Positions 16,819 to 25,083 of a stretch of 64,000 nucleotides of DNA are shown in pieces (position 1 is the stretch's first letter; each line of letters opens with the position of its first letter). The notes under the pieces were generated by a model. The model had not been told where the DNA came from. It made no database searches and worked only from the letters and a program-made list of their open reading frames with translations. The position numbers were made by a program, and so were the translations under genes. This stretch comes from Nesterenkonia xinjiangensis (GTDB taxonomy: Bacteria; Actinomycetota; Actinomycetes; Actinomycetales; Micrococcaceae): the NCBI RefSeq assembly GCF_013410745.1, contig NZ_JACCFY010000001.1, forward strand, positions 2,480,001 to 2,544,000. The letters are read 5' to 3'.

Positions 16819-18060
16819 TCAGTCCTCCTGGCTGCGCTCGAGCTCGTCGGCCAGCAGGGCGCGCTGTTCGCGCAGCTGGGCGGTGGGAGCGGAGTAGACG
16901 TGGTCGAAGATCTCCAGCGGGTCCATCTCAGGCTCGGTGGTCATCGCCTGGCGCAGCGAGGCGGCGACCTCCTCCGCCTTCTCCGTGATGCGGGACTCGA
17001 CGGTCTCGTCGAGCACCCCCTTGCCGGTGAGGAAGGTCTTCATGCGCTGCAGCGGGTCCCGCTTCTTCCACTGCTCGACCTCGTCGGCGTCGCGGTAGCG
17101 GGTGTCGTCGTCGGCGTTGGTGTGGGCCTGCATGCGGTAGGTGGTGGCCTCCAGCAGCAGCGGCATGGAGTGCTCGCGGGCCAGGTCCACGGCGCGGCGC
17201 AGGGTGGCCAGTACGGCCACCATGTCATTGCCGTCGACCTGCTCGCCGGCCATGCCGTAGCCGATGGCCTTGTGCGCCAGGGACGGTGCGGCCGTCTGGT
17301 GGGACAGCGGCACGGAGATGGCGTAGCCGTTGTTCTGTACGAAGAACACCACCGGGACCTCGAAGACGGCGGCGAAGTTCAGCGCCTCGTGGAAGTCGCC
17401 CTCACTGGTGGCACCGTCGCCGCACATGGCGAGCACCACGGTGTCCTCGCCGCGCAGCTTCGCCGCATGGGCGACGCCGACGGCGTGCAGCAGCTGGGTG
17501 GTCAGCGGAGTGGACAGCGCGGAGGTCCGGTACTCGCGCGGGTCGTAGCCGCAGTGCCAGTCGCCGCGGAAGGAGACCATGACCTCCAGGGGATCCACAC
17601 CGCGGGTGAGTGTGGCGACGGTGTCCCGGTAGGTGGGGAACATCCAGTCGCCCTGGTCCAGGGCGAGGGCCGCACCCACCTGGCAGGCCTCCTGGCCGTG
17701 CGAGGAGGGGTAGACGGCCAGCCGGCCTTGGCGCACCAGGGCGTAGTTCTGGTCATTGACGCGACGCCCGACGACGAGCGCCTCGTAGGCGGCGAGCAGG
17801 GCGTCGTCCTCAGGGATGGGGTATTCGTGGCCGGGGCTGGTTCCCTGCTCCGCCTCGGGGATCAGTGTGCCCTCGGGGGAGAGCATGCGGATCTGCCGAC
17901 GGGCCGGGAGCATGTACTGCTCCGGGGTGATCCCGAAGCTGCTGCTGGCCTCCAGGATGTGGGCGGCCTGCTCGGCCTTCTCGTGGCCGGGGGCCTCCAC
18001 GGTGAACCGGGGGTCCTCGGCGGGGGTCGCCTCGCTGGCAGCTGCTGTGCCGTGCGTCAT
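16819..18060 (-). CDS. bkdA: 2-oxoacid dehydrogenase E1 alpha subunit
   Basis: 413 residues binding thiamine diphosphate. The cofactor motif runs GDGATSEGDFHEALNFAAVF...NNGYAIS, and the phosphorylation-loop region is TYRMQAHTNADDDTRYR. The Met at 18060 is chosen over 18108 because GAGGAGG lies nine bases upstream of it. It is the first gene of the operon and diverges from an Lrp-family regulator gene 200 bp away, the usual setting for Lrp/BkdR control of branched-chain 2-oxoacid breakdown. A role in aromatic 2-oxoacid oxidation would also fit the paa context but is only a possibility. Confidence 0.87.
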   Translation of the reverse strand: MTHGTAAASEATPAEDPRFTVEAPGHEKAEQAAHILEASSSFGITPEQYMLPARRQIRMLSPEGTLIPEAEQGTSPGHEYPIPEDDALLAAYEALVVGRRVNDQNYALVRQGRLAVYPSSHGQEACQVGAALALDQGDWMFPTYRDTVATLTRGVDPLEVMVSFRGDWHCGYDPREYRTSALSTPLTTQLLHAVGVAHAAKLRGEDTVVLAMCGDGATSEGDFHEALNFAAVFEVPVVFFVQNNGYAISVPLSHQTAAPSLAHKAIGYGMAGEQVDGNDMVAVLATLRRAVDLAREHSMPLLLEATTYRMQAHTNADDDTRYRDADEVEQWKKRDPLQRMKTFLTGKGVLDETVESRITEKAEEVAASLRQAMTTEPEMDPLEIFDHVYSAPTAQLREQRALLADELERSQED

Positions 18061-18246
18061 GGCGTCCAGCCTCCTCAGATGTGTCGCCGGATCGGTGCGT
18101 CTCGGCATGGGTGCCTCACTGGTGATGCTTCGAGTGTGACTCAGCTCATGCCTCGGCCTCCAGCCCTGCCGAGCATCGGAGACATCGTCTCGCCTAGAGA
18201 GGATTCAGCTGGACGTACTGTCAGAATTTGCGGCATGTGCGCCTGG

Positions 18247-18260
18247 TATCGTCCAGAGAT
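18247..18260 (+). promoter_or_regulatory. -10 box for leaderless Lrp gene
   Basis: TATCGT at 18247-18252 precedes the ATG at 18261 by eight bases. There is no ribosome-binding site, so translation probably starts at the 5' end of the mRNA. Confidence 0.45.
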
Positions 18261-18752
18261 ATGAGCAGTCTCCTGGACGAATATCCACGCAGCGGGCGTC
18301 CCCTGGATGCCGTGGACCATCGCATCCTGGCCGCCCTGAGCGCCGATGCGCGCAAGTCGGTGACCAGCATCGCCCAGGAGCTGCACCTCTCCCGGGCCAA
18401 CGCCTATGAGCGCATCGCCAGGCTCCGCGAGGCCGGGGTGCTGCGTGGCTACACCGCGGTGATCGATCCGCGTGCCGCGGGGTTGGCCACGGCCGCCTAT
18501 GTGTTCCTCACGCTGAAGCAGGATGACTGGGAGGTGCTGCGCTCCGCGCTGGCCGGTGAGCCGGCGGTCCGGCATCTCTCGCTGGTGGGCGGGCAGTACG
18601 ACGCCGTGCTGCTGGTGCGCACCCGCACGGTGGAGGAGCTGCGCCGGGTGATCTTCGAGCGGATCCAGTCGCTGTCCTGCGTGCAGTCCACGCAGACCGC
18701 CTTGATCTTCGACGACCACGCCGAGCACCTGCATGCGGCCCCGGAGGGGTGA
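18261..18752 (+). CDS. Lrp/AsnC-family transcriptional regulator, probable regulator of the adjacent 2-oxoacid dehydrogenase
   Basis: 163 residues. N-terminal winged helix-turn-helix (LDAVDHRILAALSADARKSVTSIAQELHLSRANAYERIARL), then a ligand-binding RAM domain (TAAYVFLTLKQDDWEVLRSAL; GQYDAVLLVRTRTVEELRRVI). It is divergent from the E1alpha gene, as BkdR-type regulators often are. The ATG at 18261 is favoured over an in-frame start at 18228 because of the leaderless -10 box and because the HTH then begins at the usual distance. Branched-chain amino acids or 2-oxoacids are the expected effectors by family. Confidence 0.85.
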   Translation: MSSLLDEYPRSGRPLDAVDHRILAALSADARKSVTSIAQELHLSRANAYERIARLREAGVLRGYTAVIDPRAAGLATAAYVFLTLKQDDWEVLRSALAGEPAVRHLSLVGGQYDAVLLVRTRTVEELRRVIFERIQSLSCVQSTQTALIFDDHAEHLHAAPEG

Positions 18753-18927
18753 GGAGTGAGGGCGGGCTGTCACCGGGTCCTCCACCTGCATCGATAGGCC
18801 GATTTGTAGGGATTATGCCCCCTGTTTGGGCCTCTGGCGCCTTCGAATTGACCACTCGACGTTGGGGTGAAGGGAGCGTCGTCGCCAGCTCCTCGAAAAG
18901 TGGTGGCGATCACGTTAGGATGACAGT

Positions 18928-18949
18928 GATTACCGACCGTTCGGTCAGT
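18928..18949. promoter_or_regulatory. PaaR-like operator of paaZ
   Basis: Best-conserved box in the window (TTACCGACCGTTCGGTCAGT core), 20 of 22 positions of the PaaR pattern. A -10-like TAGGAT at 18916-18921 puts the box on the expected transcription start, 24 bases before the paaZ ATG, as expected for repression by blocking. The 220-bp gap from 18753 holds no other feature I can support. Confidence 0.7.
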
Positions 18950-18972
18950 TTCACTGCTGTCGAGAGGACGTC

Positions 18973-21096
18973 ATGACTGCCACTGCCACATCCGCCGAGG
19001 CCGGCTCCGCCGTCACCGACCTGCTGCCCAGCTACATCCGTGATGCCTGGTGGACCCCGGCGAACCCGGAGAAGATCGCCGAGGTCCGGGACGCCTCCAC
19101 CGGCGAGCCCGTCTGTCGGATCTCGACTGACGGCCTGGACACCCGCGCCGCCGTCGCGCACGCACGCAGCGCCGGCCAGGTCAGCCTGGGGGAGATGACC
19201 ATCCACCAGCGCGCCCTGCGGTTGAAGCACATCGCGGCCTACCTGGATGACCATAAGCAGGAGCTCTACGACCTCTCCGATCGCACCGGATCCACCCGCC
19301 GGGACCACCTGATCGACGTCGACGGCGGCATCGGGACCCTGCGCGTGTTCTCCTCCAAGGGGCGCAAGGAGCTGCCCAACGCCGATGTCATCGTCGACGG
19401 CGACGTGGAGCAGCTCTCCCGCGATGGTTCCTTCCTCGGTGAGCACATCTACACCCGGCTGACCGGGGTGGCTGTGCAGATCAACGCCTTCAACTTCCCG
19501 GTCTGGGGCATGCTGGAGAAGCTCGGTCCCAGCTTCATCGCCGGGGTGCCGACCATCGTCAAGCCTGCCAGCCAGACCGCGTACGTCACCCAGGCCTGCG
19601 TGCGCCTGATGCTGGAGTCCGGGCTTATGCCCGAAGGAGCGATCCAGCTGATCTCCGGTTCCGCCCGAGACCTGCTCGACCACCTGGACCATCGTGACCA
19701 CGTGGCCTTCACCGGCTCGGCCGGCACCGCCCAGACGTTGCGCTCCCACCCGAAGGTGCAGAATGAGGGTGTACGGTTCACCGCCGAGACCGACTCGCTG
19801 AACGCGGCCATCCTCGGCCCTGACGCCGGCCCAGAAACCCCCGAGTTCGAGGCGTTCATCAGATCGGTGACTCTGGAGATGGCCGCCAAGGCCGGGCAGA
19901 AGTGCACCGCGGTGCGCCGGACGATCGTGCCCAGCGAGCATGTCGACACGGTCATCGAGGCCCTGCGCTCTCGCATCGAGTCTCGGGTGGTCCTCGGTGA
20001 CCCGCGGGACGAGGCCACCACAGTGGGTGCGCTGGCCTCCAAGGATCAGCAGGCCGAGGTGAGCCGGGCCGTGCAGACCCTGCTCAGCGCCGGAGGGGAG
20101 CTGTGCCTGGGCGGGCCTGAGGGTGACCTCGGCGCCGCTGACGCGCAGGCTGGGGCGTTCTTCCCGCCCACGGTCCTGTCCTTCGCGGACCCCCGCACTC
20201 CGGAGGTCCACTCCGTGGAGGCCTTCGGCCCGGTCACCTCCGTGCTGGGCTATGCCGACGTCGACGACGCCGTCGAGCTCGCCGCCCTGGGCGGCGGCTC
20301 GCTGGTGGCCACGGTCTGCACCCATGACCCGCACACCGCGGCGGCCTTCGCGCGCGGCATCGGCTCCCACCACGGGCGTGTGCTGTTCCTGGACCGCGAC
20401 GACGCCAAGACCTCCACCGGTCACGGCTCCCCGCTTCCGCACCTCGTCCACGGCGGACCCGGACGTGCCGGCGGCGGCGAGGAGTTGGGCGGCGTGCGCG
20501 CGGTGAAGCACTACATGCAGCGCACCGCCGTGCAGGGATCGCCCGATCTGCTCACCGGTGTCACTGGAGTGTGGCACCGTGGGGCGCAGGCGAACACGGC
20601 CACCCCGGAGACGGTGGCCTCCGGCGAGGCCGTCCACCCGTTCCGGAAGTCGCTGGCGGAGCTGCGGATCGGGGACCAGTTCGCCTCCGGGCTGCGAAAG
20701 GTCAGCCTGGAGGACATCCTGGCCTTCGCAGAGTCCACCGGGGACACCTTCTACGCCCACACGAACGAGGAGGCCGCCATGGCCAACCCGTTCTTCCCGC
20801 GCCGGGTGGCCCACGGCTACCTGCTGGTCTCCTGGGCCGCCGGGCTGTTCGTGGAGCCCGAACCGGGGCCCGTGCTGGCCAACACCGGCCTGGAGAACCT
20901 GTCCTTCCAGACTCCGGTCACCTATGACGACTCTATCCGCGTGACGCTGACCGCCAAGCAGATCACCCCGCGCGAGACCGACGACTTCGGCGAGGTTCGC
21001 TGGGACACCGTGCTGCACAACCAGCACGACGAGGTCGTGGCCACCTATGACGTCCTGACGCGAGTGGCGAAGGAGAAGCTGCCTGAGTGGGTCTGA
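18973..21096 (+). CDS. paaZ: Bifunctional oxepin-CoA hydrolase / 3-oxo-5,6-dehydrosuberyl-CoA semialdehyde dehydrogenase
   Basis: 707-residue fusion. Residues about 20-530 form an aldehyde dehydrogenase (NAFNFPVWG, FTGSAGTA, catalytic C311 in GQKCTA). Residues about 545-700 form a MaoC-like hydratase with the TGDTFYAHTNEEAAMANPFFPRRVAHG signature, including the D and H of the hydratase-2 motif. The hydratase half opens the oxepin ring and the dehydrogenase half oxidises the semialdehyde, giving 3-oxo-5,6-dehydrosuberyl-CoA for PaaJ. The full-length fusion matches E. coli PaaZ. It is monocistronic, preceded by a PaaR-like box. Confidence 0.93.
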   Translation: MTATATSAEAGSAVTDLLPSYIRDAWWTPANPEKIAEVRDASTGEPVCRISTDGLDTRAAVAHARSAGQVSLGEMTIHQRALRLKHIAAYLDDHKQELYDLSDRTGSTRRDHLIDVDGGIGTLRVFSSKGRKELPNADVIVDGDVEQLSRDGSFLGEHIYTRLTGVAVQINAFNFPVWGMLEKLGPSFIAGVPTIVKPASQTAYVTQACVRLMLESGLMPEGAIQLISGSARDLLDHLDHRDHVAFTGSAGTAQTLRSHPKVQNEGVRFTAETDSLNAAILGPDAGPETPEFEAFIRSVTLEMAAKAGQKCTAVRRTIVPSEHVDTVIEALRSRIESRVVLGDPRDEATTVGALASKDQQAEVSRAVQTLLSAGGELCLGGPEGDLGAADAQAGAFFPPTVLSFADPRTPEVHSVEAFGPVTSVLGYADVDDAVELAALGGGSLVATVCTHDPHTAAAFARGIGSHHGRVLFLDRDDAKTSTGHGSPLPHLVHGGPGRAGGGEELGGVRAVKHYMQRTAVQGSPDLLTGVTGVWHRGAQANTATPETVASGEAVHPFRKSLAELRIGDQFASGLRKVSLEDILAFAESTGDTFYAHTNEEAAMANPFFPRRVAHGYLLVSWAAGLFVEPEPGPVLANTGLENLSFQTPVTYDDSIRVTLTAKQITPRETDDFGEVRWDTVLHNQHDEVVATYDVLTRVAKEKLPEWV

Positions 21097-21101
21097 GGCG
21101 C

Positions 21102-21116
21102 CGGCTCGCGGAGCCG
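21102..21116 (+). terminator. Short hairpin after paaZ
   Basis: CGGCTC-GCG-GAGCCG, 6-bp stem, six bases after the paaZ stop. Weak candidate terminator. Confidence 0.3.
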
Positions 21117-21133
21117 CCGTCGTGCTGTGGCCG

Positions 21134-21162
21134 TTGACACCCCTGAAGTGATTTGCGATAGT
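21134..21162 (+). promoter_or_regulatory. Sigma-70-type promoter of the OmpA-domain lipoprotein
   Basis: TTGACA (21134-21139), 17-bp spacer, GATAGT (21157-21162): near-consensus -35 and good -10. Expected transcription start is about 21169, giving a leader of about 30 bases to the ATG at 21200. Confidence 0.65.
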
Positions 21163-21199
21163 GAACTCCAGATGGTCGGCTCCGGTGGAAGGCGGACAC

Positions 21200-23062
21200 A
21201 TGTCCTCGACGCGCAGGCTCCAGCAACCGCTCGCTCTGGCGGCGTTGACGGCGTTCCTCGCCGCCGGCTGCGTGCCGCTCGGGGAGGCCGTCGATCCCCC
21301 GGATGCTGAGGCGACCTCCGGCCAGGCGCAGGACGAGAGCCCGGAGGGCGGCGAGGGGGTCGAGACCGTCGACGACGGGTCCGGGGAGTCCGAGGCCGGA
21401 GGCGCCCAGGGCGATGCCGAGCCTGCGGACCACGAGGAGGACGCGGAGGACGCGGAGGACGCGGAGGACGCGGAGAAGGATCCCAGCTCTGATGCGGACG
21501 ATCACCCGCCCGTGGTCGCCGAGGCGAGCATCTGGGACCACACCGCGGCCGAGCTGGTCGACGTGCAGGTCAGCGTGTACCCCCTGGTCCGGGACTCCCA
21601 TGACGGCGAGGACTACCTCGCCGCGCGGATCGACTTCGAGCTGGCGGACGGTTCGGGGCGTTTCGACCTCGAGGCGGCGCTGACGTCACCGGACACCGAC
21701 CCCACCGAGATCCGACTGGTCGACACCGAGGCGCTGGATGTGCAGGCCCCGCTGATGGTCTCCGACGGCGAGCTCTCGCTGCTGCCGGTGCAGATGGAGT
21801 ACGACATCGTCTTCCCCGGGGACGTGGCCACCTGGACGGGCTTCTATGAGGATCTCGGGGTGGAGTCCAGCGCGGTGCTGGTGCCTTACTTCGGCCTGCT
21901 GGAGGACGTGGCGGTCCTCTATCCCGAGGACCTCGACGCGCAGGTCCTGGAGTCGTACCTGCTCGTCGAGGATCTGGGGTTCGATCCGGTCAGGGTGCTG
22001 CCCCGCACCTACCCGGCGGACGTCTACCGGGAGCGCGACGGCGGCGACGTCTCCATCCGCGACGATGACGGCCAGGCGACTCTCACCATGGCCTCCGACG
22101 TGCTCTTCGACGTGGACGAGCATGACCTCGACGATGACGCCGACGTCGCGCTGCAGGCCGCTGCGGAGGAGCTCGAGCGGCTGGACGGGGGTGAGCTGTT
22201 CATCGTCGGGCACACTGATGACGTCCTGGACGAGGACCACAACCAGGCGCTCTCCGAGCGGCGCGCGGAGTCCGTGCATGACCGGCTAGACGAACTCACG
22301 GACCTCTCAGCCTTCGAGATCACGGTCGAGGGGCGGAACTTCCAGGAGCCGGTGGCGGACAACGAGATCGATGAGGGGCGGGCGCAGAACCGGCGGGTGG
22401 AGCTGCTCTTCGAGCTGCCTGAGCTGGAGGACCTCACCGATCTGCAGCAGATCGGTGAGCCGGCGGATCCGGAAGGGCCGGTGGGGACCGCCGGTGAGGT
22501 CTTGGAGGTCACCGCAGAGGACGGCAGGGCCGCGGAGGTCGCCGTCGAGGAGGTGTATCGGCTGGACAACCTGCTGGTCGGCAGGCTCTCCGTGGAGATC
22601 ACCCAGAATGCGGAGGGCCACGACACCTCCGGGCAGCTGGCCTGGCCGTTCAGCTTCGGAGACGACGGCCTCCGAGAGGAGCGCGAGTCCCTCGGCGAAG
22701 GCGGACAGGTGGACGCGGTCACCCTGCTGATCGGTGACAGCCGGGTGTTCCCGCTGGAGATGAGCGGACGTGGGTGGATCACCGGCGTCGATGATGACGG
22801 CGAGTTCCTCCAGGTGGACCTGCCCTGGTACAGCCCGCTCGCCGACCGCTATTTCGGTGGGGGCCACGATGCGGTCGAGGGCACGCGCGGGGTGGTCACC
22901 GTGCTGTGGCCGCTGGTCTCCTCCGAAGAGGTCACCATCGACGTGCCGGTGGAGACCGAATATGAGGACCGTGAGGGCTTCGACCCGTGGAGGTTCGAGG
23001 ACGTCCCGGTGGTGGACGGTCTCCAGCGATCGGAAGCCGACGCCGACAAGGACGAGGACTGA
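21200..23062 (+). CDS. OmpA-domain lipoprotein with acidic linker and two flanking beta-rich domains
   Basis: 620 residues. A lipoprotein signal ends LAAGC (C24). An extremely acidic linker (about 30-115) contains EDA repeats from a 9-bp tandem repeat. A beta-rich domain (about 120-290) follows, then an OmpA/MotB-like peptidoglycan-binding domain (about 297-415; SDVLFDVDEHDL, IVGHTDD, NQALSERRAESVHDRL, NRRVELLF), then a second beta-rich domain (about 420-600) that looks by eye like a diverged copy of the first (VYPL/VYRL, LVPYFGLL/VLWPLVSS). The start at 21200 follows GGAAGG. It probably links the outer membrane leaflet face to peptidoglycan. It interrupts the paa genes on its own strong promoter, so a functional link to them is not implied. 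Confidence 0.75.
   Translation: MSSTRRLQQPLALAALTAFLAAGCVPLGEAVDPPDAEATSGQAQDESPEGGEGVETVDDGSGESEAGGAQGDAEPADHEEDAEDAEDAEDAEKDPSSDADDHPPVVAEASIWDHTAAELVDVQVSVYPLVRDSHDGEDYLAARIDFELADGSGRFDLEAALTSPDTDPTEIRLVDTEALDVQAPLMVSDGELSLLPVQMEYDIVFPGDVATWTGFYEDLGVESSAVLVPYFGLLEDVAVLYPEDLDAQVLESYLLVEDLGFDPVRVLPRTYPADVYRERDGGDVSIRDDDGQATLTMASDVLFDVDEHDLDDDADVALQAAAEELERLDGGELFIVGHTDDVLDEDHNQALSERRAESVHDRLDELTDLSAFEITVEGRNFQEPVADNEIDEGRAQNRRVELLFELPELEDLTDLQQIGEPADPEGPVGTAGEVLEVTAEDGRAAEVAVEEVYRLDNLLVGRLSVEITQNAEGHDTSGQLAWPFSFGDDGLREERESLGEGGQVDAVTLLIGDSRVFPLEMSGRGWITGVDDDGEFLQVDLPWYSPLADRYFGGGHDAVEGTRGVVTVLWPLVSSEEVTIDVPVETEYEDREGFDPWRFEDVPVVDGLQRSEADADKDED
21437..21472 (+). repeat. Four perfect tandem copies of a 9-bp unit inside a coding region
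   Basis: GAGGACGCG repeated four times in frame, encoding Glu-Asp-Ala repeats in the acidic linker of the OmpA-domain lipoprotein. In-frame units mean slippage would change linker length without a frameshift. Confidence 0.85.
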
Positions 23063-23072
23063 CCCCGGGCCG

Positions 23073-23843
23073 TCACTCGCCGCGGAAGGTGGGCTTGCGC
23101 TTCTGCTGGAAGGCGGCGAAGCCTTCGGCGTAGTCGGCGGAGCCGCAGAGCCGCCCCTGGGCGCGGTTCTCCTCGTGCAGAGACTCCCACAGGCCGATGC
23201 GCTCGTCTCGGATCCGGGACACCAGAGTCTTGGATTCGCGGAAGGCCAGGGTGGCCCCCGACGCCGCCCGCCGCGCCTTGCCGCGGCTGAAGTCCACCAG
23301 CTCCTCGGCGGGCACGGCGCGGGAGAACAGCCCGGCGGCCACCGCCTCCGCACCTGACATCAGGTCTCCGGTGTAGACCAGGTCCAGCGTGCGGTGGGCC
23401 CCCAGCCGCTCGGTGAACAGGGCGTGCCCGCCGGAGTCCAGGGTGGCGCCCAGTGCGGCGAAGGGGGAGCCGATCTTCGCGGTCTCGGCCACGTAGACGA
23501 CGTCGGTGGCGATCGCCAGACCCAGCCCCACTCCGAGGCAGGCTCCCTGCACGGCGGCGAAGGTCGGTGCCGGGAAGTCGGCCATCCGGCGCAGCACCGG
23601 GGTGACCCTGTCCTGCAGGTAGCCCAGGGCGTCGTCCGTGGCGGGCTCCACCGCGGAGATGTCCCGGCCGGCGCAGAAGCCCTTGCCCTCGCCGCGCAGC
23701 AGCACCGCCCGCGCACCGGCGTCCTCAGCCTGGCGGTAGGCGTCGTCGAGGGCGGTCAGCGCCTCCTCGTCCAGGGAGTTGAGCTTCTTGGGCGCGTCCA
23801 GGACGATCTCGGCCAGGCCGTCGTCGATGGCGATGCTGATCAC
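23073..23843 (-). CDS. paaG: Enoyl-CoA hydratase/isomerase, probable 1,2-epoxyphenylacetyl-CoA isomerase
   Basis: 256-residue crotonase-fold enzyme. Oxyanion-hole segments are GFCAGRDIS and VQGACLGVGLGLAIATDVVY, and the active-site region is FAALGATLDSGGHALFTERLG. PaaG isomerises the epoxide made by PaaABCE to oxepin-CoA. It lies 82 bp downstream of paaE on the same strand and is the last gene of the paaABCDE unit. The LDSGG segment, with Asp where hydratases usually have Glu, fits isomerase-type PaaG better than a hydratase. Convergent with the OmpA-domain gene, 10 bp apart. Confidence 0.8.
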   Translation of the reverse strand: MISIAIDDGLAEIVLDAPKKLNSLDEEALTALDDAYRQAEDAGARAVLLRGEGKGFCAGRDISAVEPATDDALGYLQDRVTPVLRRMADFPAPTFAAVQGACLGVGLGLAIATDVVYVAETAKIGSPFAALGATLDSGGHALFTERLGAHRTLDLVYTGDLMSGAEAVAAGLFSRAVPAEELVDFSRGKARRAASGATLAFRESKTLVSRIRDERIGLWESLHEENRAQGRLCGSADYAEGFAAFQQKRKPTFRGE

Positions 23844-23866
23844 GGGCAGCTCCTCGCTGGGGGGGC

Positions 23867-23908
23867 GGGTCTGGATGTGCGGGTCTGAATGTGCGGGTCT
23901 GGATGTGG
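23867..23908. repeat. Three tandem copies of a 14-bp unit between paaE and paaG
   Basis: GGGTCTGGATGTGC, GGGTCTGAATGTGC and GGGTCTGGATGTGG lie head to tail in the 82-bp gap between the paaE stop and the paaG start. They could vary in number and alter spacing or mRNA structure ahead of paaG. Confidence 0.8.
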
Positions 23909-23925
23909 GGGTCCGGCCGGGTAGG

Positions 23926-25083
23926 TCAGGCGTCGTAGTCGACGACGAGCTTCTCGGCGGTGGGTCGGGTCTGGCAGGTCAGCACGAAGCCGGCCTCGAC
24001 CTCGTCGGACTCCAGGGCGTAGTTCTCCTCCATGTCGAACTCGCCGCGGACCACCTTCGCGCGGCAGGTGCCGCACACCCCGCCTGCACAGGCGAAGGGC
24101 ACGTCGGAGCGCGAGCGCAGGGCGGCGTTGAGCACGGTCTCCCCGGAGCCCTTCGGCGAGGTGACCTGCCCGGTGAGCCCGTCGAGGGTGAACTCGATCT
24201 CCACGGTCTCGCCGTCGGCGTCGGCCTCCACCTTCCGCCCCTGGTGCCCCTCCGGGCGGTCCGGCCGGCCGCTGGAGAACAGCTCGAAGCGGACCTTCTC
24301 CTCGGGCACGCCGCGGGCGGCCAGCGAGTCGCGCACCAGCTGGACCAGCTCGAAGGGGCCGCAGAGGAACCACTCGTCGGTCTCCGGCACCCGCAGCACC
24401 TTGTCGAGCAGGTCGCTGAGCTTCTCGACGTCGATCCGTCCGGTCAGCAGCGGATTGATGCGCTGCTCGCGGCTGAGCACGTGGTGGATCGCCAGCCGGG
24501 CCGGGTAGCGGTCCTTCAGGTCTCCCAGCTCCTCGGAGAACATCACGTCCCCGGCAGAGCGGTTGGCGTAGACCAGGTCGAAGGTGGAACTCTCGGAGGC
24601 GGCCAGCACCGAGCGGGCGATCGCCATGATCGGCGTGATCCCGGAGCCTGCGGCGAAGGCCACCAGGTGCACGTCCGGGCGTTCCGCCACGGCCTCGGCG
24701 GCCAGCTCCTCCGGCCGGTTCATCGAGGTGATCGCGGTCTTGGAGACGAAGGTGCCGGTGGGGTTCATCACCTGCAGGGTGTCCCCGGGCGCCAGGTTCT
24801 CGTTGGCCCAGCTGGAGAAGGCGCCGCCGAGGTCCCGCTTGATCGCGATCCGGATCTCCCCGGCAGTGGGCTCCTGGCACAGGGAGTAGGAGCGCCGGAT
24901 CTTCTCGCCGTCGATCTCCGCCCGCAGCGCCACGTACTGGCCGGGCGCGTAGTCGAAGTCCTCCTGCAGCTCCTCAGGCACGGCGAAGGAGACCTCCACC
25001 GAGTCGGGGGTGAGTCGCCGCACCTCAGAGACGGTCAGCGTGGAGAACTTCGCGCGACGGCGCTTGGTCGTCTTGATCTGCAT
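23926..25083 (-). CDS. paaE: Phenylacetyl-CoA epoxidase reductase subunit
   Basis: 385-residue iron-sulfur flavoprotein that passes electrons from NADPH to the PaaA di-iron centre. N-terminal FAD domain with RRSYSLCQ, NAD(P) domain with FAAGSGITPIMAIAR, and a C-terminal plant-type 2Fe-2S domain with cysteines in FACAGGVCGTCRAK and LTCQTRP. The ATG at 25083 overlaps the paaD stop (TGATG). The usual gene order paaABCDE is kept. Confidence 0.93.
   Translation of the reverse strand: MQIKTTKRRRAKFSTLTVSEVRRLTPDSVEVSFAVPEELQEDFDYAPGQYVALRAEIDGEKIRRSYSLCQEPTAGEIRIAIKRDLGGAFSSWANENLAPGDTLQVMNPTGTFVSKTAITSMNRPEELAAEAVAERPDVHLVAFAAGSGITPIMAIARSVLAASESSTFDLVYANRSAGDVMFSEELGDLKDRYPARLAIHHVLSREQRINPLLTGRIDVEKLSDLLDKVLRVPETDEWFLCGPFELVQLVRDSLAARGVPEEKVRFELFSSGRPDRPEGHQGRKVEADADGETVEIEFTLDGLTGQVTSPKGSGETVLNAALRSRSDVPFACAGGVCGTCRAKVVRGEFDMEENYALESDEVEAGFVLTCQTRPTAEKLVVDYDA

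Noticed and set aside
14224-18060. Assignment of the E1-E2 operon to pyruvate dehydrogenase
   Set aside because: Actinobacteria usually use a homodimeric AceE for pyruvate, and the separate alpha/beta E1 with adjacent Lrp favours branched-chain 2-oxoacids; not fully excluded.
18201-18256. Possible Lrp operator (CTGGAC...GTCCAG and TTC...GAA arms) before the 2-oxoacid dehydrogenase operon
   Set aside because: Arms are too far apart or too imperfect to call, although Lrp binding in this region is likely on general grounds.
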